From the NCBI GenBank assembly GCA_900545515.1, contig UQZA01000025.1, positions 1 to 35,352 of the forward strand: 35,352 nt of DNA, given 5' to 3'. Position 1 is the first letter of the stretch. Every line of letters begins with the position of its first letter. Position numbers and translations under genes: made by a program. This document shows, one piece after another, positions 22,253-30,477 of this stretch. The notes under the pieces are model-generated. The model did no database searches and was not told the DNA's origin. It was given only the letters and a program-made list of their open reading frames with translations. Source of the stretch: an uncultured Eubacteriales bacterium. Lineage in GTDB: Bacteria; Bacillota; Clostridia; Oscillospirales; Oscillospiraceae.

Positions 22253-22594
22253 TTATTTCCATTCGGCCCAGATCTCTGGGCAGTAGCCCGCGGTGGCTTG
22301 ACGGCCATTGCGGACAATCGGCGTCTTCATGAGCTTGGGATTTTCAAAGACCCGGTCTTCCTTGGTTTGACGGTCCTGTGTATACCGCAGGAGCGTGACC
22401 TCTTCGGACTTGCTGTCCCAGTTGATCAGCTGGTCAATGCCGCCCAAGGCCCGGACTACGGAATCAAATTCGCCGCCGGACATGCCGAAGCGGGCCAAAT
22501 CAATGCGTTGAAAGGGAATGCGCCGCTCTTTGAAGTACCGCTCCGCTTTTTTGGTGTCAAAGCATTTGGATGTGCCGAAAATTTGAATGTTCAA
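22253..22594 (-). CDS. ArsC/Spx-like thioredoxin-fold protein
   Basis: This 113-aa gene starts with TTG at 22594, preceded by GGAGGTG at 8-nt spacing. The TTG overlaps the truA stop as TTGA. The protein opens with IQIFGTSKCFDTKKAERYF: a single active-site-type Cys (C11) with no second Cys of a CxxC pair, as in the YffB/ArsC-like group. It also has the KLMKTPIVRNG segment that precedes the C-terminus in this family. True arsenate reductase activity is doubtful, because no ars genes are near and the arsenate-binding residues cannot be confirmed. A role in thiol chemistry or a Spx-like partner function are alternatives. Confidence 0.88.
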   Translation of the reverse strand: MNIQIFGTSKCFDTKKAERYFKERRIPFQRIDLARFGMSGGEFDSVVRALGGIDQLINWDSKSEEVTLLRYTQDRQTKEDRVFENPKLMKTPIVRNGRQATAGYCPEIWAEWK

Positions 22595-23331
22595 GGGTAT
22601 TCCACCTCCATAAGGAAAAGTCCATGGGCCGGAACAGTATAACCTGCCGTTTCCCGGTTTCGGGCCTCCAAGATGCCGGGGATTTCCGCCGGACTTCGGC
22701 GGCCCATGCCCACCTCCAGGAGGGTGCCAACCAGAATTCGAACCATGTTGTATAAAAAGCCGTCTCCCCGGAGGGCAAACCGCAGTTCCGGTCCCATAGT
22801 GGCTATATCCAGGCTGTAGATGGTGCGGACTGTGGATTTTTTCATTTTTTTGTTGGAGCAAAAGGAGCGAAAATCGTGTTGTCCCACCAAATGGGCCGCT
22901 GCAGCCTCCATAGCCTCCAAGTTCAGAGGGACCGGCAGACGGTACCAGTATTTTCGCTGAAAAACACAGGGCTCCGGGCTGTTCCAGACCCGGTATTCAT
23001 AGGTTTTGGCGGTGGCGTTCAGCCGGGCATGAAACCGGGGAGGCGCCTCCTCACAGGATAATACGCCGATGTCCTCGGGCAAATGCATCCGAAGCTGGGA
23101 CAAAATTTCAGAGCAGGGGAGTGTGCTTTGACAGTGGAAGCTGGCGCACTGTCCTATGGCATGGGCGCCGGCGTCGGTGCGGCCGCTGCCACTTACCTCC
23201 ACCGGCTCTTCCAGAATCCGGCTGATGGTACGCTCCAGCTTACCCTGAATGGTGTTTTCTACGCCGGGCAGCCGCTGCCAACCCTGGTAGCGGCTGCCGT
23301 CATAGGCTAGAATTAACTTTAAATTTCGCAT
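22591..23331 (-). CDS. truA: tRNA pseudouridine synthase A
   Basis: This 246-aa enzyme isomerises uridines 38-40 in the anticodon arm of many tRNAs. The catalytic aspartate is D53 in SGSGRTDAGAHA. The N-terminal LILAYDGSRYQGWQ and later FLYNMVRILVGTLLEVG segments are typical. No clear Shine-Dalgarno precedes the ATG at 23331, which lies only 22 nt after the upstream SLH-lysozyme stop, so translation may depend on coupling. It overlaps the ArsC-like gene by 4 nt. Confidence 0.96.
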   Translation of the reverse strand: MRNLKLILAYDGSRYQGWQRLPGVENTIQGKLERTISRILEEPVEVSGSGRTDAGAHAIGQCASFHCQSTLPCSEILSQLRMHLPEDIGVLSCEEAPPRFHARLNATAKTYEYRVWNSPEPCVFQRKYWYRLPVPLNLEAMEAAAAHLVGQHDFRSFCSNKKMKKSTVRTIYSLDIATMGPELRFALRGDGFLYNMVRILVGTLLEVGMGRRSPAEIPGILEARNRETAGYTVPAHGLFLMEVEYP

Positions 23332-23353
23332 AGTCGTCTTGTTTTATCTGACG

Positions 23354-24856
23354 TCAATCCCAGCGGGCAGTCAGGGTCTGGTCTGCACGGACTGTAGACG
23401 CGGAAGTCACTTGCGCGCCGTCCCTGGTGTACCAGCCCAGGAAGCTGTAACTGTCAGAATTTGGGGTGGGCAGAGTACCATAGGCTTCTCCCAGAACATA
23501 ATACCCAACATCGTCATACCGGGAGCCCATCAGAACGCCATTGCCATCATATACGGTGTAGCAATAGTTGGGATGGCTGCCTGTACCGGTATAGTCACCG
23601 TACAGGAAAATGTTCGACTCCTGGATGCGGCGCTTGCACAGGTGGGTGTTCACCGCCCCGGCCCGGCACCAGACGCCCATGGCCCAGACCAGCTGCAAAT
23701 CTGTGGAAGGGTTCTCCAGCCAGCGGGTCAGCCTGCAATCATCGTACATCCAGCCGGAGCCCAAGTTGAAGGTAAAGCTCACCAGGGCATCGAACTGCCC
23801 TTGGGTGAAGCGACGGCCCAGGCCGGATTCGTACCGGATCACGGAAGCTTCGTAATTACTGGCAATGGATTCCCGAAGGAGGACTTCCGCTTCGTCCCGT
23901 GTAATGCCGTCCCAGTAGGAGGCGGGCACTTCATCCCGGGAGGAGCCGCAGTAGGTGCCGTAACCGATGGTGTACTGAGAGTGATCCCAGTAGGGGGTTG
24001 CGGAGAAGCCCTCCCGCTCCTTGATGAAGTCGATGATTCTTTGGCTGGAGCGGCAGCCGGATTCGTCTTCCAAGAGCAAATCCAGGCGGTGAATGAGGGT
24101 GGCAACCTGTGCCCGGGTGGAGGTGGACTGGGGCTCCAGACGAGGCGCTTCATGGCTGGCGTTGATTCCGCGAATCAGGCCGGAATATACCGCCCAGGCC
24201 ATGGGCTCCCGGGCAAAGCCGGAGACGGAGCCCTGATCCGTGTAACCGGACAGAGAAGAGGAAGGGGCGCTGTTACCCAGATAGCCCGCGTAGTAGCGGT
24301 AGAAGATGGTGGCAATTTGTTCCCGGGTAATGGACTTTTTAGGCAGGAATTCATGGTTGCCAACGCCCTCTACAATCCCGTTCTGGGAAGCCCAGGCAAC
24401 GGGCTTGGAATAGAACGCGCCATCCGGCACATCGGTGAAAGCGGATCCGCCATCCACGGCGGGAGAACCGTCCAGGCGGTACAGCACCGTCACTACCTCT
24501 GCCCGGGTGAGAGAGGCGTTGGGTGCAAATTCTGTGGAAGAGATGCCATCCATCAGACCGGCTTCGTAGACGTACACCACCTCATCGTAAAACCAACTGC
24601 TGGAAGATACGTCGCGAAAAGGAAGGGAAGAGGAACGGGCGCCGTAGGTTTCCGCCCCTTGGGCAGCGTATGTAAGGCCAGCTTCCTCAATCTCGGAGGA
24701 GAAGGCCCCTCCTTCTGTTTCGATGCTGTCCCAGGGGGAGGGGACGATGGAATCTTCTTCCGTAGAGGTGATCGGCGCAGCCGCCTGGGCAGGCAGGATT
24801 GCAAATGTGGAAACGGTCATGGCAATCAGAAGAAAAACAGACAAAATGCGTTTCAT
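23354..24856 (-). CDS. Secreted SLH-domain lysozyme (GH24) with C-terminal InlB-type repeat
   Basis: The 500-aa product has a signal peptide (MKRILSVFLLIAMTVSTFA...AQAA). Three SLH repeats follow at about 79-125, 138-187 and 202-258. A GH24 phage-type lysozyme domain spans about 272-410. Its catalytic pattern follows T4 lysozyme: E282 in KEREGF, D291 in YWDHSQYTIGYGT and T296, with a RFTQGQFDALVSFTFNLGSG helix later. The last ~70 residues resemble an InlB B-/Listeria-Bacteroides-type repeat (FLGWYTRDGAQV...TLTARWD). It should be displayed on the wall and cut peptidoglycan, perhaps in growth or spore release. It has its own strong promoter and is probably co-transcribed with truA. Confidence 0.92.
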   Translation of the reverse strand: MKRILSVFLLIAMTVSTFAILPAQAAAPITSTEEDSIVPSPWDSIETEGGAFSSEIEEAGLTYAAQGAETYGARSSSLPFRDVSSSSWFYDEVVYVYEAGLMDGISSTEFAPNASLTRAEVVTVLYRLDGSPAVDGGSAFTDVPDGAFYSKPVAWASQNGIVEGVGNHEFLPKKSITREQIATIFYRYYAGYLGNSAPSSSLSGYTDQGSVSGFAREPMAWAVYSGLIRGINASHEAPRLEPQSTSTRAQVATLIHRLDLLLEDESGCRSSQRIIDFIKEREGFSATPYWDHSQYTIGYGTYCGSSRDEVPASYWDGITRDEAEVLLRESIASNYEASVIRYESGLGRRFTQGQFDALVSFTFNLGSGWMYDDCRLTRWLENPSTDLQLVWAMGVWCRAGAVNTHLCKRRIQESNIFLYGDYTGTGSHPNYCYTVYDGNGVLMGSRYDDVGYYVLGEAYGTLPTPNSDSYSFLGWYTRDGAQVTSASTVRADQTLTARWD

Positions 24857-24899
24857 GGCAGTTCTCCTTTTAGGGATGTTCCAGAGAATTCATGCCAGA

Positions 24900-24928
24900 A
24901 TTGTAACAAATTGTAATCACTTTGTCAA
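24900..24928 (-). promoter_or_regulatory. Promoter of the SLH-lysozyme gene
   Basis: On the minus strand a perfect -35 TTGACA (24928-24923), a 17-nt spacer and a -10 TACAAT (24905-24900) lie about 45 nt before the ATG. A weak inverted repeat ATTCTGAA/TTCAGAAT (24955-24983) just upstream may end the alpha/beta hydrolase transcript. Confidence 0.85.
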
Positions 24929-24986
24929 TACTTTTCAGAGAGATTCGCGGGGAAATTCTGAATTTTTTTGAGCTTTTCAGAATACT

Positions 24987-25904
24987 TCACAGGATTTTAC
25001 TGGAAATCCACTGGAAAATATCCTGAAAAACCTGTTCCTTTTCCGCGTCATTGAGGATTTCGTGGCGGCTTTTGTCGTACAGGATCAGCTCCACGTCCTC
25101 CATACCAGCCTTCCGGAAGGCCTCGGCGCTTTTGCGGACGCCCCGGCCGTAGTTGCCAACCGGGTCCTGGGTACCGGCTACAAAGAGGACTGGTAGCTTC
25201 TTGTCCATCCGCGCCAGGTTTTCCCGTTTCTGGTTCATCCGGATGCCAGTGAGCATGTCCCGATCCAGTCCGGCAGTTTCCGAAAAGCCGCAAAGGGGAT
25301 CGGCCAAATAGGCGTTTAGGATTTGCGCATCCCCGCAAACCCAGTCAAAGGGTGTTTTTGCTTCGGGAATGCGCCGGTTGTAGCTACCGAAGATCAGGTT
25401 CCGCAGAGGCTCATAGACCTGGGTCTCGCCATGCTTTTGACAGACGTGGCGGCACATAGCCAGCCCTGTTTTCAGGGCGGCATCCGGCTGCCAGGCGGTA
25501 CCGCAAATGACGGCAGCCCGGATGCCGCTGTCCGGATGACGGTACAGCAGGGTCCGGGTCAGGAAAGAACCCATGGAGTGGCCCAGGATCACATAGGGAA
25601 GTTGGGGACATTCCCCGTGGGTCTTTTGCAGGAGCGCATATGTGTCGTCCACGGCGGCGTTCCACCCGCCATGGAAGTAACCGGGGGGATCTCCAGGAGC
25701 CAGGGAGCCGCCATGGCCCATGTGGTCTTCGCCTACCACCAGAAAGCCCTGCCGGTTCAAAAAGCGGGCAAAGGAATCGTATCGGGCCACATACTCGGCG
25801 ATGCCGTGGACCAACTGCACCACGGCCCGGGGCTGGCCCGGGGGCGTCCACTGCACGCAGTGGATGCGCCCCTTGCCATGGGAGGGAAGGTAAAACTCGG
25901 TCAT
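24987..25904 (-). CDS. Alpha/beta hydrolase, lysophospholipase/monoacylglycerol lipase type
   Basis: The product is 305 aa from the ATG at 25904 (MTEFYLPSHGKGRIHCVQW). The upstream extension of the frame overlaps copA and is ignored. The start lies 4 nt after the copA stop, with GGAG at the end of copA. The fold is shown by LVHGIAEYVARYD (oxyanion region), the nucleophile elbow LGHSMGS, the acid in GTQDPVGNYG and the histidine in DKSRHEILND. The GEDHMGHGGS segment is typical of the Hydrolase_4 group, which cuts monoacylglycerols and lysophospholipids. No signal peptide is seen. The physiological substrate is unknown, and the link to the copper ATPase may be only co-transcription. Confidence 0.9.
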   Translation of the reverse strand: MTEFYLPSHGKGRIHCVQWTPPGQPRAVVQLVHGIAEYVARYDSFARFLNRQGFLVVGEDHMGHGGSLAPGDPPGYFHGGWNAAVDDTYALLQKTHGECPQLPYVILGHSMGSFLTRTLLYRHPDSGIRAAVICGTAWQPDAALKTGLAMCRHVCQKHGETQVYEPLRNLIFGSYNRRIPEAKTPFDWVCGDAQILNAYLADPLCGFSETAGLDRDMLTGIRMNQKRENLARMDKKLPVLFVAGTQDPVGNYGRGVRKSAEAFRKAGMEDVELILYDKSRHEILNDAEKEQVFQDIFQWISSKIL

Positions 25905-25908
25905 GGGA

Positions 25909-26118
25909 TCACTCCACCACTTCGTATCCGGCGTCCACAATGGCCTGCCGCAGGGCGGCGGAATCTGCGTTGCCGGTGACGGTGACCTGCTTGGCCTCCA
26001 GATCCGCCACAGCCTCCTGGACGCCTGGCACAGCCTGACAGGCTTTTTCCACACGGGCCTTGCAGTGGCCGCACATCATACCCTCTACGTGAATTACGGT
26101 GTGAATGACAGTTGACAT
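25909..26118 (-). CDS. copZ: Possible free CopZ chaperone from an in-frame internal start within copA
   Basis: Inside copA, AGGAGG (26132-26127) lies 8 nt before an in-frame ATG (26118). That would yield a 69-aa HMA protein (MSTVIHTVIHVEGMMCGHCK) of exactly the usual length for the copper chaperone CopZ. The sequence looks like a normal copZ gene whose upstream copA stop codon has been lost. The cell could then make both the fused and the free form. Only the arrangement is visible; internal initiation is inferred. Confidence 0.6.
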   Translation of the reverse strand: MSTVIHTVIHVEGMMCGHCKARVEKACQAVPGVQEAVADLEAKQVTVTGNADSAALRQAIVDAGYEVVE

Positions 26119-28425
26119 GGTTGTTTCCTCCTGTGTTGTGATATGGGTCGCCTCCGGCGATACCGGGGCGGGGGTGACTTGGACTTTGCCTTTGGGCCGG
26201 AAGAACCGAAGGCGCAGGGCGTTGGACACCACGAAGACGGAGCTGAGGCTCATAGCGGCGGCTCCCAGCATGGGACTCAGCTGGAGTCCGAAAGCGGGAT
26301 AGAGCACACCGGCGGCAATGGGAATGCCCAGGATGTTATAGAAGAAAGCCCAAAAGAGATTTTCCCGGATATTCCGCAAGGTGGCCCGGCTGAGGGATTC
26401 CGCCACCGCCACATCCTGCAGGCTGCCGGACAGGAGTACCACATCGGCAGATTCCACAGCGATGTCGGTGCCAGCCCCAATGGCTATGCCCACGTCTGCG
26501 GTGACCAAAGCGGGGGCGTCATTGATGCCATCGCCCACCATGACCACCTTGTGTCCTTGCGCCTGGAGGGCTTGTATGCTCCCGGCTTTTTCCGTTGGGA
26601 GCACATCGGAAATCACGTGGCGTATGCCCGCTTTTGCTGCAATGGCTTGGGCAGTAGCTTCATTATCTCCCGTGAGCATGACCACGTCAAGCCCCAATTG
26701 CCCCAGCCGGCTGACAGCGGCAGGGGAATCCGGCTTCAACACATCGGCGGCGGCAATGACTCCCAGGAACACGCCGCCAGCGGCAAAGTACAGGGGCGTT
26801 TTTCCCTCGGCGGCCAACTGGGGATAGGTGGGGACATGGATTCCGGCCTCCTCCATCATCTGCCGGTTGCCTGCCAGGCAAGCCCGGCCCTTGACGGTGC
26901 CGGAGACGCCCCGGCCTGGCACAGTTTCAAAATCTGCCGCAGGGGCCACTGAAATGCCCTCCTCGCTGGCACGGGCCAGAATGGCGGCGGCAAAGGGGTG
27001 CTCCGACTGCTGCTCCAGGGCTGCGGCCAGGGCCAGGAGAGACTTTTCCGGCCCCTCCACCGGCAAAATGTCTGTGACCTGAGGCTTTCCCTGGGTCAGG
27101 GTACCGGTTTTGTCCAGCACCACTGTGTCTGCCCGGCTCAGGGTCTCCAGAGCCTCTGCGGATTTGAACAGGACGCCATGGCGTGCGCCCTGGCCGGTGC
27201 CCACCATAATGGCCACCGGTGTGGCCAGGCCCAGGGCGCAGGGGCAGGAGATCACCAGCACGGAAATGCCGGTGGTGAGGGCAAACTCCAGACTTTGGCC
27301 TGCCAAAAGCCAGACGGCGGCGGCAACCAGGGCGATGGTCATGACCACGGGGACAAACACGCCGGCAATCCGATCTGCCAAGCGGGCGATGGGGGCCTTG
27401 GAGCCGCCGGCCTCCTCCACCAGGCGGATGATCTGGGAGAGGGTGGTGTCTTCTCCCACCTTGTCCGCCCGAAATTTCAGGAATCCGGCGGTGCTTACTG
27501 TGGCGGCGGCTACGGTGTCGCCGGGGCCCTTTTCTACGGGGACGCTTTCACCGGTGAGGGCACTTTGATCCACCGAGGCCCGGCCCTCCAGGACGGTGCC
27601 GTCCACGGGAATCCGGCCCCCGGCCCGCACCAGGACTGTGTCGCCCACCTGGACCTGGGCGGCGGGGATTTCGATCTCCTGTCCGTCTCGCAGAACGGTG
27701 GCCGTCTTCGGCGCCAGGTCCATAAGCTGGCGAATGGCGTCTCCGGTTTTTCCTTTGGCCCGGGTCTCCAGAAATTTGCCCAGGGTGATGAGGGTGAGGA
27801 TCATGGCGGCGGACTCAAAGTAGAGGTTCTCCCGGTAATGCTCCACCAGGTCCCAGACGCCATGGCCCGTGGCCCAGGCCATGCGGAAGAGGGCCGCCAC
27901 GCCATAGACCAGGGCAGCGCCGGAGCCAACAGCAATGAGGGAATCCATATTGGGACTCCGGCGCCAAAGGGCCTTGAATCCCCGGGAATAGTAGCTGTGG
28001 TTCAGAAGCACCACCGGCAGGGTGAGGAAGAACTGCAAAAGGGCGAAGGTTAGGGCGTTTTCCTTCCCATGGAGTCCGTGGGGCAGGGGAAGGCCCACCA
28101 TATGGCCCATGGTAAAATACATCAGAATCACAAGGAACAGGGCGGACCAGATGATCCGGGTTTTCATTTCCTTCAGCGCCTGGGCCTGGGGGTTGCGGTC
28201 CTTGGGAGCAGGCTTTGGGCCTGGGAGCGCAGCGTGATAACCGGCCTGTTCCACGGCGGAAATCACCGCCTGAGCGGTCTCCGGATTGGGCACCTCCGTG
28301 CGCAGGGTGTTGGCCAGGAGATTGACCTCTGCATTTGCCACTCCCGGGACGCTGCGGGCGGCTTTTTCCACCCTGGCGGCGCAGGCGGCGCAGGTCATGC
28401 CGGTGACGTCAAATTTTACGTTCAT
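25909..28425 (-). CDS. copA: Copper-exporting P-type ATPase with C-terminal CopZ-like domain
   Basis: The product is 838 aa from the ATG at 28425, which follows GGGAGG. The N-terminal HMA metal-binding domain carries GMTCAAC (C12, C15). The P1B core follows with TGES at 291-294, the ion-binding CPC at 394-396, DKTGT at 438-442, the HP dipeptide at 476-477, TGDN at 585-588 and GDGIND at 631-636. This is a CopA-type Cu(I) exporter. Unusually, a second complete HMA domain (C785 and C788 in GMMCGHC) follows the last membrane helices after a Pro/Thr-rich linker. An internal ribosome-binding site and ATG precede it. The gene is divergent from an HxlR-type regulator. Confidence 0.95.
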   Translation of the reverse strand: MNVKFDVTGMTCAACAARVEKAARSVPGVANAEVNLLANTLRTEVPNPETAQAVISAVEQAGYHAALPGPKPAPKDRNPQAQALKEMKTRIIWSALFLVILMYFTMGHMVGLPLPHGLHGKENALTFALLQFFLTLPVVLLNHSYYSRGFKALWRRSPNMDSLIAVGSGAALVYGVAALFRMAWATGHGVWDLVEHYRENLYFESAAMILTLITLGKFLETRAKGKTGDAIRQLMDLAPKTATVLRDGQEIEIPAAQVQVGDTVLVRAGGRIPVDGTVLEGRASVDQSALTGESVPVEKGPGDTVAAATVSTAGFLKFRADKVGEDTTLSQIIRLVEEAGGSKAPIARLADRIAGVFVPVVMTIALVAAAVWLLAGQSLEFALTTGISVLVISCPCALGLATPVAIMVGTGQGARHGVLFKSAEALETLSRADTVVLDKTGTLTQGKPQVTDILPVEGPEKSLLALAAALEQQSEHPFAAAILARASEEGISVAPAADFETVPGRGVSGTVKGRACLAGNRQMMEEAGIHVPTYPQLAAEGKTPLYFAAGGVFLGVIAAADVLKPDSPAAVSRLGQLGLDVVMLTGDNEATAQAIAAKAGIRHVISDVLPTEKAGSIQALQAQGHKVVMVGDGINDAPALVTADVGIAIGAGTDIAVESADVVLLSGSLQDVAVAESLSRATLRNIRENLFWAFFYNILGIPIAAGVLYPAFGLQLSPMLGAAAMSLSSVFVVSNALRLRFFRPKGKVQVTPAPVSPEATHITTQEETTMSTVIHTVIHVEGMMCGHCKARVEKACQAVPGVQEAVADLEAKQVTVTGNADSAALRQAIVDAGYEVVE

Positions 28426-28549
28426 GATTTCCTCCCATCTCCAGCATCGTAGTTGGAATAGTATTTGCAGTACGGAGAAAAAACGGGGGTTTTCCAGAGA
28501 AATTTCAAAATTCCAGGAGAGTTTGACTTTTTCCCTGGGGCATGGTACC

Positions 28550-28577
28550 ATAATAACAGAAATTTTCCTTTTGTAAA
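28550..28577 (-). promoter_or_regulatory. Promoter of copA
   Basis: On the minus strand a -35 TTTACA (28577-28572), a 16-nt spacer and a -10 TATTAT (28555-28550) lie about 125 nt before copA, in the divergent region shared with the HxlR gene. The leader contains no obvious riboswitch. Confidence 0.7.
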
Positions 28578-28580
28578 GAA

Positions 28581-28596
28581 CGCACTTTTAGGTGCG
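28581..28596. promoter_or_regulatory. Inverted repeat in the copA/hxlR divergent region, possible operator
   Basis: CGCAC and GTGCG (28581-28585 and 28592-28596) form a dyad directly upstream of the copA -35 and 32 nt before the HxlR start. It lies within a wider GTAC...GTAAAG context. It is well placed for autoregulation and copA control by the adjacent winged-helix regulator, but no binding data can be inferred. Confidence 0.4.
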
Positions 28597-28627
28597 GTAG
28601 TACCCAAAATGATAGGGAGGCGAGAGG

Positions 28628-29008
28628 ATGGAGGAGCGGAAAGGCTACCACTGTCCGGTGGAAGCGACCTTGGATTTGATCGGCGGTAAGTATAAGACCC
28701 TCATTCTGTGGCACCTGGCGGGGGGGCCCCAGCGGTTCAGTCAGCTCCAGCGGCTGATTTCCCGGGCTACCCCCAAAATGCTGACCCAGCAGCTGCGGGA
28801 GCTGGAGGAGGACGGGGTCATCCATCGGGAGGTATTTCCTGTGGTGCCGCCACGGGTGGAATACTCCCTCACGGCCCGGGGCAGGAGCCTGCTGCCCATC
28901 CTCAACGCCATGCGGGACTGGGGGACGGATTACCTCCATGAGCAGAATTTGGAGCCCAACTGCTCCATGACGGGGGAGGTCTGCTGCTGTGAGAAAAACA
29001 GAAGTTGA
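28628..29008 (+). CDS. HxlR-family winged-helix regulator with Cys-rich tail
   Basis: This 126-aa DNA-binding protein has the family start CPVEATLDLIGGKYKTLILW, which includes the conserved Cys (residue 9) that acts as a redox or electrophile sensor in some relatives. The helix-turn-helix LQRLISRATPKMLTQQLREL and the wing VIHREVFPVVPPRVEYSLT follow. The C-terminus carries an extra Cys cluster (NCSMTGEVCCCEKN) that could bind thiophilic metal. It is divergent from copA, so a role in copper response is plausible, though most HxlR proteins do not sense copper. A GGGAGG site lies upstream of the ATG. Confidence 0.88.
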   Translation: MEERKGYHCPVEATLDLIGGKYKTLILWHLAGGPQRFSQLQRLISRATPKMLTQQLRELEEDGVIHREVFPVVPPRVEYSLTARGRSLLPILNAMRDWGTDYLHEQNLEPNCSMTGEVCCCEKNRS

Positions 29009-29081
29009 CAACGGCGGATTTTGAGATGCTTCGGGCGATCCCCGGCTTGCGTGTCTTCCGACCAAGGTGATGGAGCTTGAC

Positions 29082-29130
29082 AAAACCCCCATGGGCCGGA
29101 CGCATGAATTGCAGCGTCAACCCATGGGGG
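29082..29130 (-). terminator. Terminator of the DUF2935 gene
   Basis: On the minus strand, CCCCCATGGG (29130-29121) pairs perfectly with CCCATGGGGG (29095-29086) around a 25-nt loop and is followed by TTTT. The rest of 29009-29148 is non-coding. Confidence 0.8.
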
Positions 29131-29148
29131 ATGCTCCTGCCCGGGGCC

Positions 29149-30051
29149 TTAGGACTCCAGCAGGCGGAGATAGTGGTTGGCCTCCCGGAGGACGTGGTCG
29201 GCCAGGAGGGGAAGAATGATGGAGCGGATTTTGCACGACGCAATGCCGTCCACGCTCGCCCGTTTGAAGTCCCGGAACTTCTGGGTCAATGCCAAAGAGC
29301 TGCCGTTCATGACCTTGTCATTGGCGGCGGCTGAGGCCTCCAGCAGACGCTTATAATCGGCGGCGAAGTCCCCGGCAGAACCCACCAGGGCCTCCTCACT
29401 GGGATCCAGCAGGCTGCGGATGAAGAGTGCGTGCTCCATCATGATCCGGTTCCAGAACAGCTCACTGTCACAGAGCTCCTGACGGCTGCAATTGCTCCGA
29501 TTTTCCAGGCGCATCAGGTGGGCGCGGTAGAGCCGGGCCTCCCGCAGAATGTGCTCGATGAGCAGGGGGTAATTTGAGGTAAAGAGGCTGCAGGAGCAAA
29601 CGCTCCGCAAAAGCCGCTCTTTGAAAGCGATGAGGCCGTCCACCAGCTGGATTCCGTCCCGGTTCAGCTGGCGTACCTGACGGACCAGGGCCTGGGAAAC
29701 GGGTGGATCCGCTTTGCTGCCGCAGCCTACCAGCTCTATGGTGCGGGACGTCAGCTTGCGGTCTATGGCAGTACCGGTGAGCTGCTGGGTCTGACGCTCA
29801 GCGCAGTCGGTAAATTCCGTGACCAGCTCTCCGGAACAGAGCACGCAGTTGCGCACCACGCGATTGCTGAAGGCAATGGCCCGGGAGAGCAGGGCTTCAA
29901 ATTCCCGCAAAAAGTGCTCCGCATCCTGGGCAAGGTTCTGGTTGGGGGGCAGGAAGCCCAGCTTTAAAAAGAGGGCGTGCTCCTTCATAATGCGGGCAAA
30001 AAACAGATGCTGTTCCAAAGAATGGATAACATAATCCTGAGATTGATCCAT
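29149..30051 (-). CDS. DUF2935 ferritin-like domain protein
   Basis: The 300-aa all-helical protein is built of two similar halves. The first has SLEQHLFFARIMKEHALFLK near residues 11-30, and the second has ELFWNRIMMEHALFIRSLLD near 200-220, each with an E/H helix pattern typical of metal-binding four-helix bundles. Further helices include HILREARLYRAHLMRLE and LADHVLREANHYLRLLE. The family is known from Bacillus and Clostridia and is structurally ferritin-like, but no reaction is established. A good AAAAAGGAG site precedes the ATG. It is a single-gene unit with its own terminator. I could not find a convincing promoter in 30052-30180. Confidence 0.88.
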   Translation of the reverse strand: MDQSQDYVIHSLEQHLFFARIMKEHALFLKLGFLPPNQNLAQDAEHFLREFEALLSRAIAFSNRVVRNCVLCSGELVTEFTDCAERQTQQLTGTAIDRKLTSRTIELVGCGSKADPPVSQALVRQVRQLNRDGIQLVDGLIAFKERLLRSVCSCSLFTSNYPLLIEHILREARLYRAHLMRLENRSNCSRQELCDSELFWNRIMMEHALFIRSLLDPSEEALVGSAGDFAADYKRLLEASAAANDKVMNGSSLALTQKFRDFKRASVDGIASCKIRSIILPLLADHVLREANHYLRLLES

Positions 30052-30188
30052 GACAAATACTCCTTTTTCTTACAAGACGGGGTAACGTAGTATATGCACG
30101 GACACGGAAACAGGTTCAGTGGGCAACATCATCCCACTGGCAAGTGATGAGATCCTATGGCGCTTCACGCCTACCCCCGGGGGAAGGC

Positions 30189-30207
30189 AGGGCGCTCCCG
30201 CGCCAGT
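30189..30207. repeat. 19-bp repeat, inverted partner at 30614-30632
   Basis: AGGGCGCTCCCGCGCCAGT here is the exact reverse complement of 30614-30632. The two copies bracket tRNA-Pro and its promoter in opposite orientation, about 425 bp apart. Confidence 0.8.
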
Positions 30208-30327
30208 ATTAAATTTTGACTGCATGCTGCCAAGAAAAAGAGAGTCCTCAGAGGGTAAATTGACCCTTTGGGGAAATTTTGAGTTAAAAAAGCTTGAAAT
30301 TATCGAAGATGGACCAGTAGTAAATTT

Positions 30328-30365
30328 AAAAAAAGAACGGGTGAGCTCTCTCAGAACTCACCCGT
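30328..30365 (-). terminator. Terminator of tRNA-Pro
   Basis: On the minus strand, ACGGGTGAG (30365-30357) pairs with CTCACCCGT (30345-30337), followed by TC and a seven-T run ending at 30328. The stem starts at the last base of the encoded CCA. Confidence 0.85.
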
Positions 30366-30441
30366 GGTCCGAGTGACTGGATTCGAACCAGCGGCCTCTT
30401 GAACCCCATTCAAGCGCGATACCAAACTTCGCCACACCCGG
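30365..30441 (-). tRNA. tRNA-Pro (anticodon GGG)
   Basis: A 77-nt tRNA with acceptor CCGGGTG/CACTCGG (one G-U pair), anticodon stem CTTGA/TCAAG around ATGGGGT (anticodon GGG), T-loop TTCGAAT and an encoded CCA. Confidence 0.96.
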
Positions 30442-30477
30442 ATATTCCGTTCAGCGTCATCTCCCTGACGCCCGGAT

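Noticed and set aside
30119..30376. 85-codon plus-strand frame beside tRNA-Pro
   Set aside because: It ends by reading through the tRNA-Pro terminator and contains half of the 19-bp inverted repeat. It has no ribosome-binding site.
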